A DNA stretch of 64,000 bases from Lates calcarifer (Eukaryota > Chordata > Actinopteri > Centropomidae), in the NCBI RefSeq assembly GCF_001640805.2, contig NC_066849.1, positions 22,135,336 to 22,199,335 of the forward strand. The letters run 5' to 3'. Every line of letters starts with the position of its first letter. Positions within the stretch are counted from its first letter, which is position 1. The notes beneath the pieces are model-generated. The model worked only from the letters and a program-made list of their open reading frames with translations. It ran no database searches and was not told where the DNA came from. This document shows positions 37,640 to 62,482 of this stretch, one piece after another. The position numbers and the translations under genes are program-made.

Positions 37640-37900
37640 TTGCATCCACGCCAACACTGCACACAGCTCAGCCTAACAACTGTACATCCATGAAGTTAGT
37701 ACAGCTCAACCCGACACCAGCTACAGCTCCTCATCCCCAGAGAGGTGACATTCCACGTTCCAGGCTTTCCACTGCCAAGTCCCACAATGCCTGAATCTGT
37801 TCCCGACTCCTCTTGGCCTTACAGATGGTGACTCCACAAGGTAGTGATCCTGCCTCGCATTTCACTTTCAAGCAGCACTCCCCAGATTTGGCTCTCGTGC
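37640..37900 (+). repeat. Possible fragment of a dispersed retroelement tail
   Basis: The block around 37736-37830 (cccagagaggtgacattcca, then a C-rich stretch) resembles a recalled fish LINE-type 3' region. The match is weak and short; it could be unique sequence. Confidence 0.25.
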
Positions 37901-38971
37901 CTTGCCGTTCCTATTCCGAATAAGTCCCTCTTATTTACCAGTCAGTGGTATATTCATGAAAATTCAATGGCACAGAATGAGTCTTTATTTAGTCCTGTAA
38001 CACTTGTAAACTCCACAGGGCACAGACACAGACTCAGAGCAGGGTGACTGAGGTGAACCAGGCTTTTAAAGTTGTCAACAGACATTTTAGAGAATGAGCA
38101 AACAAACTCAAAATGGCCAAAGAATAAGAGAGTGCTTAAAAACAGAAGGAAAAAAGGGAAGAAGGCTGGAAAGCTACAGCTTAAAGGCATCACAGACTGT
38201 CAAACAAGGAGTGAGTGTTAGCTATGGAGTATATATACTGCAATATATACTGCAGTAATTGACTAATAAGGGGCAGGTGTGCATGCTGGAGACTGATGAG
38301 ACAAGTGAAGGCAGGAAACAAGATGAGGGCAACTGCTGCACAGGTAGTGAACACAGTCTAAAATGACAGGAAAAGTTAAATGACGCAGAGGAAGTAGATG
38401 GGAAGATGAAAGTGGAAAAGGTGTGCTGGAAAAATCTGTGACAAAATCTAAACAAAGATTCTGTTGTCAACATAGAGGGTTTTTTCCCCCCTTTCAGTCA
38501 CTGAGTAAGAGAAGCAAAAGGACGTCTTGATTTTTTTTTCCATTTGTGATGTTACTGCACAACAAAAACAAAAATATAACACTTTTTACTAGTTGCTTTG
38601 AGCAACTGGCTTGCTCAGGTTTTGCCTTTTGCTTTTCTGGTGAACGTGTAGCTCTGAATCCTCAGCACACAAGAGGGCTCAGTTCAGATCTGTGCAAATC
38701 TCTTCAGTGCTGTGTCATATTTATTTTAGCAGCCTAGTAGATAGAGATAGCTGCTGCTGACTGCTGTTCAATAATAGATTACCGTTCATTCTTTAAAAAA
38801 AAAAAAACTCTCACTATTCATTGTTTTCTGCAGAGAGTTCTGCCAGAGAAAGATAGAGGTGAATGAAAGAAAAAGAGAGACAGACCGAAAAAAGAAAGAA
38901 GAGAGCAGAGAGCAAAATGTCTCACACCACTGGACCAGTGTCAGAAAAAAGAGTCAATTATTTATCCAGGA

Positions 38972-38997
38972 GGGTAGGGGGGAGGGGTTACTGGGGG
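38972..38997 (+). other. Potential G-quadruplex motif
   Basis: Four guanine runs (3, 6, 4 and 5 long) separated by loops of 2, 1 and 5 bases. The complementary strand is a possible i-motif. Confidence 0.5.
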
Positions 38998-39384
38998 AGG
39001 AGAGGAAAAAAAGATTTGTGTTGGTGAGGTTGTGTGACAATGACTCACTGTGTGTGACACAAACAGCCCTCACATATAGAATCTGTCTGCTTTCATTTCT
39101 CTCCTTCATCTGTATTCTCTCTCTCTTTTAACCTCCTTCTGTCACTCACTGGTTTGGCTGGAGATGAAGTCATGCCACCACGCCCGGTGTTGTTGCGCCT
39201 CACTAACACGCCTGGCCAGGCTTTGCTCTGTTACCACTGAAAGCCATTAACCCTTGAAGTGGAGGGTTGTGGGCAACACACACGGTATCATCCATAAGAT
39301 ATGAGATCCATTTACCTCTACCCATCTCTGGCCTGTTTCTCTAAACTCTGAAGGCAACGAGACACAGAGATGGTAACTTCTGAG

Positions 39385-39735
39385 CTGCAATAATTAGTTG
39401 ATGAATTCATTAGTCAATCAACAGAAATATAATTAGCATCCATCCATTATCTATATCACTTATCTGTAAAGGTCGCTGGGGCTGGAGCCAATCTCAGAGG
39501 GGTACACGCTGGACAGATCACCAGGCTATCACAGGTCTGACATATAGAGACAAACAACCATTCACATTCACACCTACAGGCAATTTAAAGTCATCAATTA
39601 ACCAGCATGTCTTTTGACTGTGGGAGGAAGTTGGAGAAACCGGTTTCTGTAGTCGTCTATTTTAGACTGTTTATCAGACAAAACAAGACATTTGAAAATA
39701 TCAGCATGGGCTTTGGGAAACAGCAACTGGCGTAA
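39385..39735 (-). mobile_element. Dispersed fish repeat split by a later insertion
   Basis: 39385-39436 (gctgcaataattagttgatg..., agtcaatcaacagaaatata) and 39650-39735 (agacaaaacaagacatttga; ggctttgggaaac) are two parts of the same recalled non-coding DNA element family that begins 'gggctgcaactaacgatt'. The intervening 39437-39648 belongs to a different repeat. Confidence 0.6.
39437..39648 (+). mobile_element. Retroposon-tail repeat inserted in an older element
   Basis: Very characteristic fish repeat: catccatccattatc, ggctggagccaatctcag, ggggtacacgctggacag, accattcacattcacacc, gcatgtcttttgactgtgg. Recognised from memory as a high-copy 3' retroposon tail. No coding content. Confidence 0.75.
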
Positions 39736-39739
39736 AAAA

Positions 39740-41189
39740 ATAATCAACAGATGAAGTGTGCTCACCAGAAAAAGAGCTGCACTCATCATATGTTTTAATG
39801 ACCTGTGTTTTCATTTTCCTGGCATGAGATCTCACCTCGCTTTCAGACTCAAGTATATTACTGTGCAGAGCAAAGCCACTGTTTTGAATGGAGATGTGTG
39901 CCTATGGTCTCATGGACAACTGTGCTGTTTCACAGTGCCACACACAGTCTACACTTTCCCCCAGGTTTTGTCAGCAAAGTTCAACTTAATTGAACTTTGG
40001 ACTTTGATGTCCACAGCGTGCGTTAAATGGCATTCTGGTCTTGACAGGAGGTTAAAGTTATGATGGCACCCTGCTGAGAAAAAAGGAGAAAAGCCTACCA
40101 TCAGGACCTCGGTAAACAACTCAAGCATGGCAGAAAATACATATTACATAAAAGAGGATGGGGACATCAGGATAAAATGAATATTGTTTACGTTCTTGCA
40201 CGTTTAGAAGAGAATGAACCATCATGCTAAAGATGTAAATCTTTAAAAGCAGGTCATAGAAATATACTTTGTTCTCACTTTACTCACTTTTTAAGCTGCA
40301 CTTCATCGTAATAAAATCTCATTCTCTGTCACTTAGCTACAGTTAACAGGTTTATGTCAGTTACACTGCTAACGTGTATTCATGGCACTCATTAGCAATT
40401 TGCAATAGTTCCTGTGCTGTTAATCTGTTTCATATGAATTGATGGGGCTCTCACTGCTGTGAATTAGACACTGCAGCTGACTCCACAGGCTGTCAGGTAA
40501 TGGATTTCTTTTATTAGTGAATCTAGCTTTAAATGTGATTCAATTTACCCTGCCTTGTGGGTTTTTTTTTTAATTATTTATTTTTTTGTGTGTAAATTTT
40601 TTGTCTGCCCAGCTGTGTTAAATGCCTCTAACACTCTGAGGAGAATACAGACACTGTTATCATTCAAAGTCATCCTCACAGGTTGTAGACTTTACCATTT
40701 ATCAACAAAGAGTTACAGTCAAAAACATGAGTCACTCACAAATTAAAAAAACTCTCTCTCGCTCCTATGAATGATTAATTTAGTGTGCTGGCATAAAAGA
40801 AAAAAACTCATTACAGAGTTTTATAACCGTTTTTTATTACTTTTCTGAATGCAGATGGCCTCTGTAATCTTCTTAGGAATTTATTGTACAGTATATCAGG
40901 TGAAATTTAGGCCTAATGTTGCCTCCAGTAGTGAACACAGTAGTACTTCCATTATTATCATTATTATTATTAGCAATATGACTGACGCAGTTACAGTATC
41001 TGCCATGTCCTTAGTAGACTCTGTATCTGAAGTCCGTTTTTAATCCTTGTGTTTTAATCCTTGTATTGCTGTATGTGTAAAAATTATCTAAATAAAACAC
41101 TTTCTGTTATAAGTGTTATTTTCTTATTACGAAGAAAAGAATTGAGGAGGTAACCCTCACCAAGCTCAAGACTCTCACCAAGCTCCTTA
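39740..41189. other. Intergenic, no feature recognised
   Basis: AT-rich; no exon-like block. Short ATT tract near 40955-40975. Confidence 0.55.
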
Positions 41190-41975
41190 CTGGGAAAACC
41201 ATACTAATACTGGGTAAAGCCTCCCTTTGGTCTCACAACAGCCTCAGCCTTTTTCGTGGCATGGATGACTGGTGGTCTATTCAGATCTAGTGACTGGGAT
41301 TCATGAGAACAGTTTGAGGTGCATTATCATGTTGGAAGTAGTTATTAGAAGGTGGCAAATTGTGGCCATAAAGTGATGCATATAGTCAGTAATAATCTAA
41401 GGCCTCAGAGTGTGTTAAGAACACAGGACCAGCAGCTTGGACTGTTAACACAAGGAGGGTTGATTCTGTGGATTTATGCTGTTGATGCCAAATTCTGACC
41501 CGACCATCTGTGTGCCTGAGCAGAAATCGAGATTCATCAAACCAGGGTAAATTTTTCCGGTCTTAAACTGTCCAGTTTTGGTGAGCCTGTGTCCACTGCA
41601 GCCTCAGATTTCTGTGCTTGACTGACCGGAGAGGAACCTGACATGTCCCCTGCTGTTGTAGTCCATCCACCTCAAGGTTTGACATATTGTGCATCCTGAG
41701 ATGCTTTTCTGCTCACCACAGTTGTAAAGAGTGGCTATGTAAGTAACTGTGGCCTTGCTGTCAGCAAACAGTCCATTCTCCTTCAACCTCTCTCATGAAC
41801 AAAATGTTTCTGGCCACAGAACCGCTGCTCAAAATCTGAGGAGGTCAGCATTTTCTATACTAATACTCAAACCAGCCTGTCTGGCACCAACAATCATGCC
41901 ATAGTGAGATTTATTTTTTTTATTTGATGTGAACATTAAGCTCCTGACCTGTATCTGCATAATTTTATCGATTGT
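41190..41975 (-). pseudogene. Degenerate Tc1-like transposase gene
   Basis: Read on the minus strand the region covers much of a Tc1-like transposase. The frame 41604-41786 reads ADSKATVTYIATLYN..., QKSIS and SRGHVRFLS, matching the second helix-turn-helix part of the family (ADRKATVTQITTRYN..QKSIS). Further downstream (41500-41540) the plus-strand complement encodes the SDESRFLLR-type block and 41210-41400 the C-terminal portion. The right flank (gatgtgaacattaagctcct) is the recalled 5' UTR/TIR-proximal part of the same element. Stops, frameshifts and small deletions make it inactive. Confidence 0.85.
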
Positions 41976-41979
41976 CTCA

Positions 41980-42839
41980 TTCTTTTTACTGTTTTTCTAT
42001 TCTATGTATCAAAGAGAACATAAAGTCCTCTTGTCTGTCCCTCATCTTGAGCTTGAAACCTTGTTCAATGATTACCAAAGCTGATCAGTTTGATTGATTT
42101 GTCTTCTTTATTGACAAACAGTGCATTGTAAATGTAAGATTCAGAAAGTTAACAGCTACAAACTCACACGCACGATGTACAAACATTTTACTGTACACTG
42201 AACAGCACACACACATTATATTACCCCCCCCCCCCCCCCCCCCCACACACACACTCACAAAGATGCACAGGCGTGCGCATACTCACATTATATTACAGAA
42301 TTATAATACATTACAGTGGGATGCTCTGACTATATGAGCAGTAACACCTAGAACAGTATTGTAGGTAAACAGAGAAAGGCAGACTACAGCTGATTACTGA
42401 GCTGTTTTTCTTTTTTCAGAGAGAAACCGTACATTACATACATACTGAAAAGTATGGCAAGCCATAGAAAAGCAAATAAATTAACATGGGGGGAAAAAAA
42501 ACTATGAAGAAAAAAAAACCTTTTTCTTCGTGTTTAAAGAGTGTTTACAGCTCGACTCCTTCAGTTCAGGTTAGTCTGATGAAACACTGTGAATGACTGG
42601 ACACATGGACCAAAGGTTACCGGCTAAAAATGAGAGATCGATCTCTTAACACTTGTGCTATAAAGCAAGACTTTTGTGTTCGCAGTTTTGGGATAAGAGC
42701 TCCTCTGAAAATCCACAACAAAACAAGCAGTTTATTTTATCTGTAGAAGAGATCCTTGCCAACATATCCTTAAGAGATGCAGGTTTGGTTAAAAGTCGAC
42801 AGCCATGCTAGAAGCTTTTGTGACTGTACTTTGGCACAG
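41980..42839. other. Intergenic with poly-C tract
   Basis: A tttatt motif at about 42107-42113 would read AATAAA on the minus strand and could mark a distal poly(A) signal, but there is no evidence tying it to a transcript. Confidence 0.4.
42224..42244. repeat. 21-nt uninterrupted poly-C tract
   Basis: Twenty-one consecutive C residues, flanked on both sides by CA-rich sequence. Confidence 0.95.
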
Positions 42840-43290
42840 CTGTGTTTTGAGCTAAATGCTACTCAAAATGACAATGTTAACCTGCTGAAGTTTACCAGGT
42901 ATTATGTTTACCATGTTCGCCATTTTAGTTTAGCATGTTAGTGTGCTAGCATTTGCTAATTAGCTCTGGCTGATGAGAATGACATTAGTTTTTCAGGTAT
43001 TTTTCATGAACCAGATGAGTGTTGGACAGATTGAAATTTTGACTTGACATACCGTGATGGGAACAAGAATGTCTTTGACAATCCATCCAGTAGTTATTGA
43101 GACATTTCATTTACAAACTAAAATGTCAGCCTCACGGTGGCACTGGAGAGAAAGTCTTAGGACTCCTCAAAAACAGTAGGCTTTATCTTTTCGGGACCAA
43201 AAATCTCTGTACAAATTTTCAAGGCAATCGATCAAGTGGTTCTTGTGAAATTTCAGTCTGGGCCAAAGTGGTGGACTGACATTGGCAAGC
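42840..43290 (+). repeat. Dispersed fish repeat ('catgctaac / caatccatccaatag' family)
   Basis: Blocks in order: tagcatgttagtgtgctagc, ctaattagctctggctgatg, gacagattgaaattttgac, caatccatccagtagttatt, gagacatttcat, and ttcagtctgggccaaagtgg. All are in the order of a high-copy non-coding fish repeat recalled from other genomes. A reverse-oriented fragment of the same family is at 57105-57180. Confidence 0.65.
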
Positions 43291-44988
43291 AATAGGAAAT
43301 AAAAAAAGGTTAACATGAAGGTCTGGTTAGTTTGACAAAACACTGTGAATGACTCAGCACAAAGGTCAGCAGGTCAAATAACAACATTTAAAGTAGAGAA
43401 GACTGTTGCTTTAACTGTTTTGGGATAAATGTTCTCCTGAAAACCACCAACAAAACACTGCAGTTTTCTCTCTTTGTGTGAAAGTGAAACTTGCCAATAC
43501 ATCCAAAATGTTTGTGAAAATAGTGTATCTAAAATAGAAAGATTGCTTGACTTGCTTGCCTTTAAACTGTCAACCGAGACTACAGAAATGCAGACTGGAA
43601 GCAGAGAGGTTGTGGGCATTAGAAGAAGAAAGAGGACAGCCGGGTAGAGCGGGGAGAGAGAGAAAGAGACAAAAAGAGAAAGAGTAATCTCTCCACTCCC
43701 AGCCTAATTTTTATTCAAACACTACGAGCTTTGCCTCTCATGCCCCCACCCCCCCTTCTCTCTTTTTCAGTTATCCTTCCCGTCTCCTCTTTCCCCCTCT
43801 ATTACCTATTCCCTTTCACTTTTTCCCTCTCTTCATAACTCGTCTTCTCTCATCTCCAGCCTCCCCTACAGTATCTATTACACCAGAGCAACAGGAGAGG
43901 AGAAAACAGGAGTTGGTCCAGCTTCCAGAAAATAACTGCAATTAAAAGATAAATCCACCCTAAAGCACTCAGAGGAGCTTCTGGTGATGCACCTTGCATT
44001 TTCAGCCCTATTTTTGTTGTTTAGTAGTCCATTTGTCCTATTTCTGTGCTTAATTGGCCAAACATAATGTAACATCATGTTCATACATTTCCAGCACAGT
44101 TACAGTGGAGTCTGAATGGAGTTTTCTATCTAAAACATCTGCTGTAAATGTCAGGTTTTGGTGTCAGTGCCTTTTGTCTGCAGGTGTCATTTTTACTGCC
44201 ATTCAATGACTGGAGAGAAATTCATCATAGTCGTCTCCATCGGTAGTAATCCCAGCAGACCAGAATACATTTAAGCTGCATGAAATGGCAAGTTTTTACA
44301 AAGGAGGTGGGCTGTGGTCACAGACACGGTGGCCTTTTTTGAGAGCAGCAAGTTTCCCAAAAGTAAAACCCAACACTTTCTAACAAAATCATGTCCTAAT
44401 GAACAACAAGTATTGCATGTAGAGAAATCTAAATGATAATTAAGGGAGGATCTCTCCTTTAAAGGGGAAATCCAACTTAAAACAGTATCTATTCCATATA
44501 CTACACCCTGTTGAGTTTTTTCACTATGACTCGCCTTTTTTCTGCACATGGAAAGACACATGCATGTGGGTGATGCAGTATACACTCCTGCCAATGGTGC
44601 GATAACTCACTAAGAAATGCAGCAATGCACCAGCGAAGGTGGGGACTTAGTGTCAGGAAGTCCAAGAGTGACATTTCTTGCTTGAGCCAGTCAATATGCA
44701 AAACAGTTATTACCACTAACAGGCACTAAAAGCAGTGTGACTGTCAACCAAAATTTGCAGGTGGTAGGAAAAACACCCACAGGCTAACAAGCACTGATTC
44801 TACTGTCTGAGTCTGGTAAATGAACAAATCTGGCCAGACCCAAAGTGGCCTCTTCAGTATTTTTTGGCATACAGGCTGCAGGTTGGCATCTACAGAAAAT
44901 ACAGAGGAACAGCGAGTGTGTTCGAGAGCTGGTATCATCAGGAAAAACATAACGTCAGTCACCACCTTAACTGCTTTAAGCAAGATAA

Positions 44989-45031
44989 ACTTTGAGTTCT
45001 GTGTGAGATAAACTCACACAGAACTCAAAGT
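44989..45031. repeat. Perfect 19-bp hairpin with 5-base loop
   Basis: actttgagttctgtgtgag (44989-45007), loop ataaa, then its exact reverse complement (45013-45031). Pairing stops abruptly at both ends. Confidence 0.95.
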
Positions 45032-46423
45032 GAGTTTGTAACATGATTTAAGATTGTGATGCTTTCATTTGTATGGCTGGCAGCTAGACTGGTAACATAT
45101 AAATGTAGAGGGCGAGAGCCTTTCTCAGCGTTGGACCCATGATGCAAGGATATGACTGTCCTGGGGGTACACACCAGTGTAGACCCAATACGAATCGAAA
45201 TTCAAAAAAAGAGCGGGTCCAAAAGATTTGTTCATTCAGTGTGACAGAGAAGAAGACTGCTATCTAATAAGTATCAATGTAAACAATGCAACTTTTAAAA
45301 TGTTCACAAAAATAACTATTTATGAGGAAGGGGATACAGTCAACACTTCTTCTTCCTCAAGGACGCATTCAATCTGTTATGGTGATAAACACTGAATGTA
45401 AACAGTTTATAAGAGAACTCCGCAGGGTATCTTCAACTGGCACTGATGCATGTCAATAAAACTGAACAGCTCCTCATTTTCCTTTGTGCAATGCCAAAAA
45501 TGTCATCGGATGCTGGGTGATTTGTATTTTTCAATGTTAAATCCTTCATAAAAAAGAGACAAAAATAAAAAGGGGCAACATTTAAAAACTTCAGTGGCTA
45601 AACTTTCAATGACAAGGATTAAAAACCTACTTTATCCCTGAATCTGAAGACATGACCAGACATTCAGCAAAGATATAATCAGACAGTGTATTAACTCTGG
45701 CTACTCTTCATCACCTAAAACTGGATCTCTCCATTTTCTTGTTTAAGAAACATGGTCACATACACAAATAGAGAACTTGCAGAGGTTTTAGTAATATGTT
45801 TCCCTCTTTAAGGGGCTGGATTTAGTGTGGATTTAACTTTTAATAAGCACTTCGGAACATCAAAAACAGTTTTCTCCATGAACTCTTAAAGCACTTCATC
45901 TTGGATTAAACTTTCTACATAGTGCAGGATTTACCAATGCAGCAGTGTGGACAACACTCACAACTGTTGTGTTCCTGAGATATCGTCTCTGTGGTGAATA
46001 TTTGTGCTCAAACCAGGAAGTGCTGTACATCATTTACTGTATGCCTTTATCACCTTTTCACGAACACTGACACAGTAACATGTGAAATGTCTCTGAAAAT
46101 TCACATCTAACCTAAAATTAAATACCAGAGGAAAAAAAATATGAAGCAAAGAATAGACACATCACATTCAGCTGCAGATGTTATATAATGTATTAAGATA
46201 CCTGCCTGTGTTGATAGCTTTCATTTACTCTGCATGACATTTTTTAAGGTGGCGTTTAATATGAGCTTTTAGACACATGAGTCAGCTCACTCTTTATTAA
46301 ACCCTCGAGCCAGCACTGAAACTGTTTTTCCAGAGGCATCTATTTACAACGAATTATGCCTCTGAACCACTGACTCACTCCCAGTTGATCTCAATACTTT
46401 CTGATAAAATGTTCAATAAGCTA

Positions 46424-46440
46424 TTGTTGCCGGGCAACAA
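46424..46440. promoter_or_regulatory. Palindromic RFX-type X-box
   Basis: ttgttgccgggcaacaa is a perfect 17-bp palindrome containing GTTGCC-N-GGCAAC, the two RFX half-sites at one-base spacing. The next 40 bases (caccgcggcggag) are CpG-rich against an AT-rich background, so this may be part of a promoter or enhancer. No transcript start is identified. Confidence 0.45.
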
Positions 46441-48724
46441 ATGCAATTCTGGTCACCGCGGCGGAGCAGAGTTTTGTCGAAAAGTGGAAACTGAAATGTT
46501 TTGGAGGTTTAAAATAGTCACGGACCTCTCAATGTCACAACTTTCATAAATAAAAGACTTTGGGGTGTCCCAGCAGTGGAGATCAGCGGTGCGAGACAAA
46601 CACAAACACATCGTTCTGCAGGACACATCGTGTTGAAAGCAAACAACTAAACACTGTCACTTCTGTCATTGTGAGCACAGCTCGCAGCGGATGACAAATA
46701 AAATCATGACATCCAATCAGCGCTACAGACCGGTAATCCTCAGGATGCGGGTGCACACGCATGACCAGCGGTTTGGGCTGTTGTTTCACAGCTGGTAATT
46801 TGCTCAGCGCTGAGATAAAAGAGATCTCCCAGAGCTTCTCCACCAGTGTGCCCCACAGAGAGATCAGGCCTCCATGATATATTCTGTGAAGACTAGTGAG
46901 TCAAACATCTCATTTATGTATCAAAACATGATAAACAACCCAACAATTTCCTTCTTGACCCACAGCATTTTGTTTTACTATCTTTCCATGTTATATCTTT
47001 GCTCTGACATGTCTGAGGAATCAATCTTTGTTGGCTGTAAATGTGTTTTGCGTGAGGCGCGACAATGAAAAGGTTGCCATCCACAGATGAGAATGTGTAT
47101 AGGTCACTTCATGTCATTTCATCTGCAAACTGACAAAACAGTATTAATCAGTGATGTCAGTTGGGAAATGTGACTGTCAAAACAGACTCTGACAACAATG
47201 ACATGTCCGGCAGCCACTGAATCAAAAAAAATAAATAAAAATAATAATAATACAAAGGACCCTGCCTGACTGCCTGTCTGCTGCAGAGTGATGATTACCA
47301 TCTGGACGGCAGCCATACAGTTCTGACAGAAATGAGATTTGTTTCGTGTGTGTGGACAGACCACGAGCATTGGATTTCTGGTTTGCTCATGTGCTGCATT
47401 AATGCTCGACTGGCAGTCAGCTTTAGGGTTTGCAGCCAAATCACAAGAACGTTGGATGAGAATACCTTTTTGTGTCTTTTGAGATTCCCTGGCCACTGTG
47501 GTGCGTTTCACAACAGGTGCGTCTCAGCAGCTGGTAATGACTCAATATCCACAGTCTCTTAAGCTGTTCCTCCTCCAAATGTGCCGTTGCCTTCCTTCCT
47601 AGCTTGGGAAGTAAGCTGTTGCACTGCTATGGTAAAATATTTCTTTATCTGATTTTGTTGCTGTTTTCTGATCCATAATTGGCTTTACTCAGAGGGCATT
47701 AGTGCTGATTGTAAAACATCATCCACTATGAGTTCCCTCTGAATTAAGTATTTTAACTAGGACAGGCCTCGCTGGCTCTCTGCATGGGAAGAGTTCATCT
47801 TTTCATGGCTGGATGGAAAACACAAAAAATAACACTATGAAACTTATCTTCTTTTTTTTTTTTTTTTGTCCGCAGTCCACAGCACTTCAAAGTTTGCTCC
47901 AGCGATGAGTCAGGCAGAGGAAGATAATCATAGAGAACTCACAAATACTCCAGTGACAATTAACTGTCCGATGCTGTTGTCAAAGCAAATGAGCGTATAG
48001 GAAATAAATATCCTATGTTATAATATGTACAGACTCTTCAATATGAAGATAGATTCAAAAACGTGACATTTAACTGTTGGCTCTTGTCTGGATTCAAATA
48101 GTGGCAATTTTCAACAAAACACATTGGCCCTGCTGTGGGTCCTGTGTGGTGTCAAGAAACACTGCCTTGCAGACTGTTTGTCAGGCTTTTGTGTCCCGTC
48201 ATATAAATGTCTGCTCACCCAGACTTCACAGTAGTATCTTTGCGTGATTTATCTTTACATAAAAACCAGGCCATGTCGTCCTTGAATCAAACAGTCAAGT
48301 TGGGATGAACTGGTCTGACTTCCATCACTGAAATCTGCAGTTATCTTGCAGATTTTGCGAAAGAGGGGATGGGAATTTATGACTGTAGCCCCCTAACACA
48401 GTAAGGTCCAGATACCCAGATACTTTTTTTTTTGGTTCTCAGTCACTGGCTCTTGCACAGCCCAGTGGATTTAACTTTAAAATTTTGGAAGCCAAATGGT
48501 ATGGGAGAAGTATGTCCAATGACTAAAGGAGAGATCTGGCCATGCAGACACACAAATGGCCACAGTTTGGCCATTGTTTAAAAACATGTAAAATGGTTGA
48601 GATCTCCAGGAGCAGCAAACTGAAGTGTAAGAGGGTAAAACAAGAAGTGTAAAGATGACAGCCTGCTCCTTCACAGACTGTACACTGGTCAAAATATTTC
48701 ATACTGCATCACCCCTCTGTGTGG

Positions 48725-62482
<13,758 letters not shown>

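Larger units (their letters stand above)
43291..48724. other. EphB downstream region: 3' UTR and intergenic
   Basis: The EphB 3' UTR must begin at 48724 and run leftward. Minus-strand AATAAA motifs (plus-strand tttatt) occur near 46290, 43712, 42735 and 42108, so the UTR could be 2.4 kb or longer; none can be chosen from sequence. Poly-T at 47851-47866, pyrimidine-rich tract at 43740-43870. No coding exon seen. Confidence 0.45.

Noticed and set aside
46583..46843. 86-codon minus-strand frame next to the X-box
   Set aside because: Composition is not protein-like, no homology recognised; the region is better explained as possible regulatory DNA.
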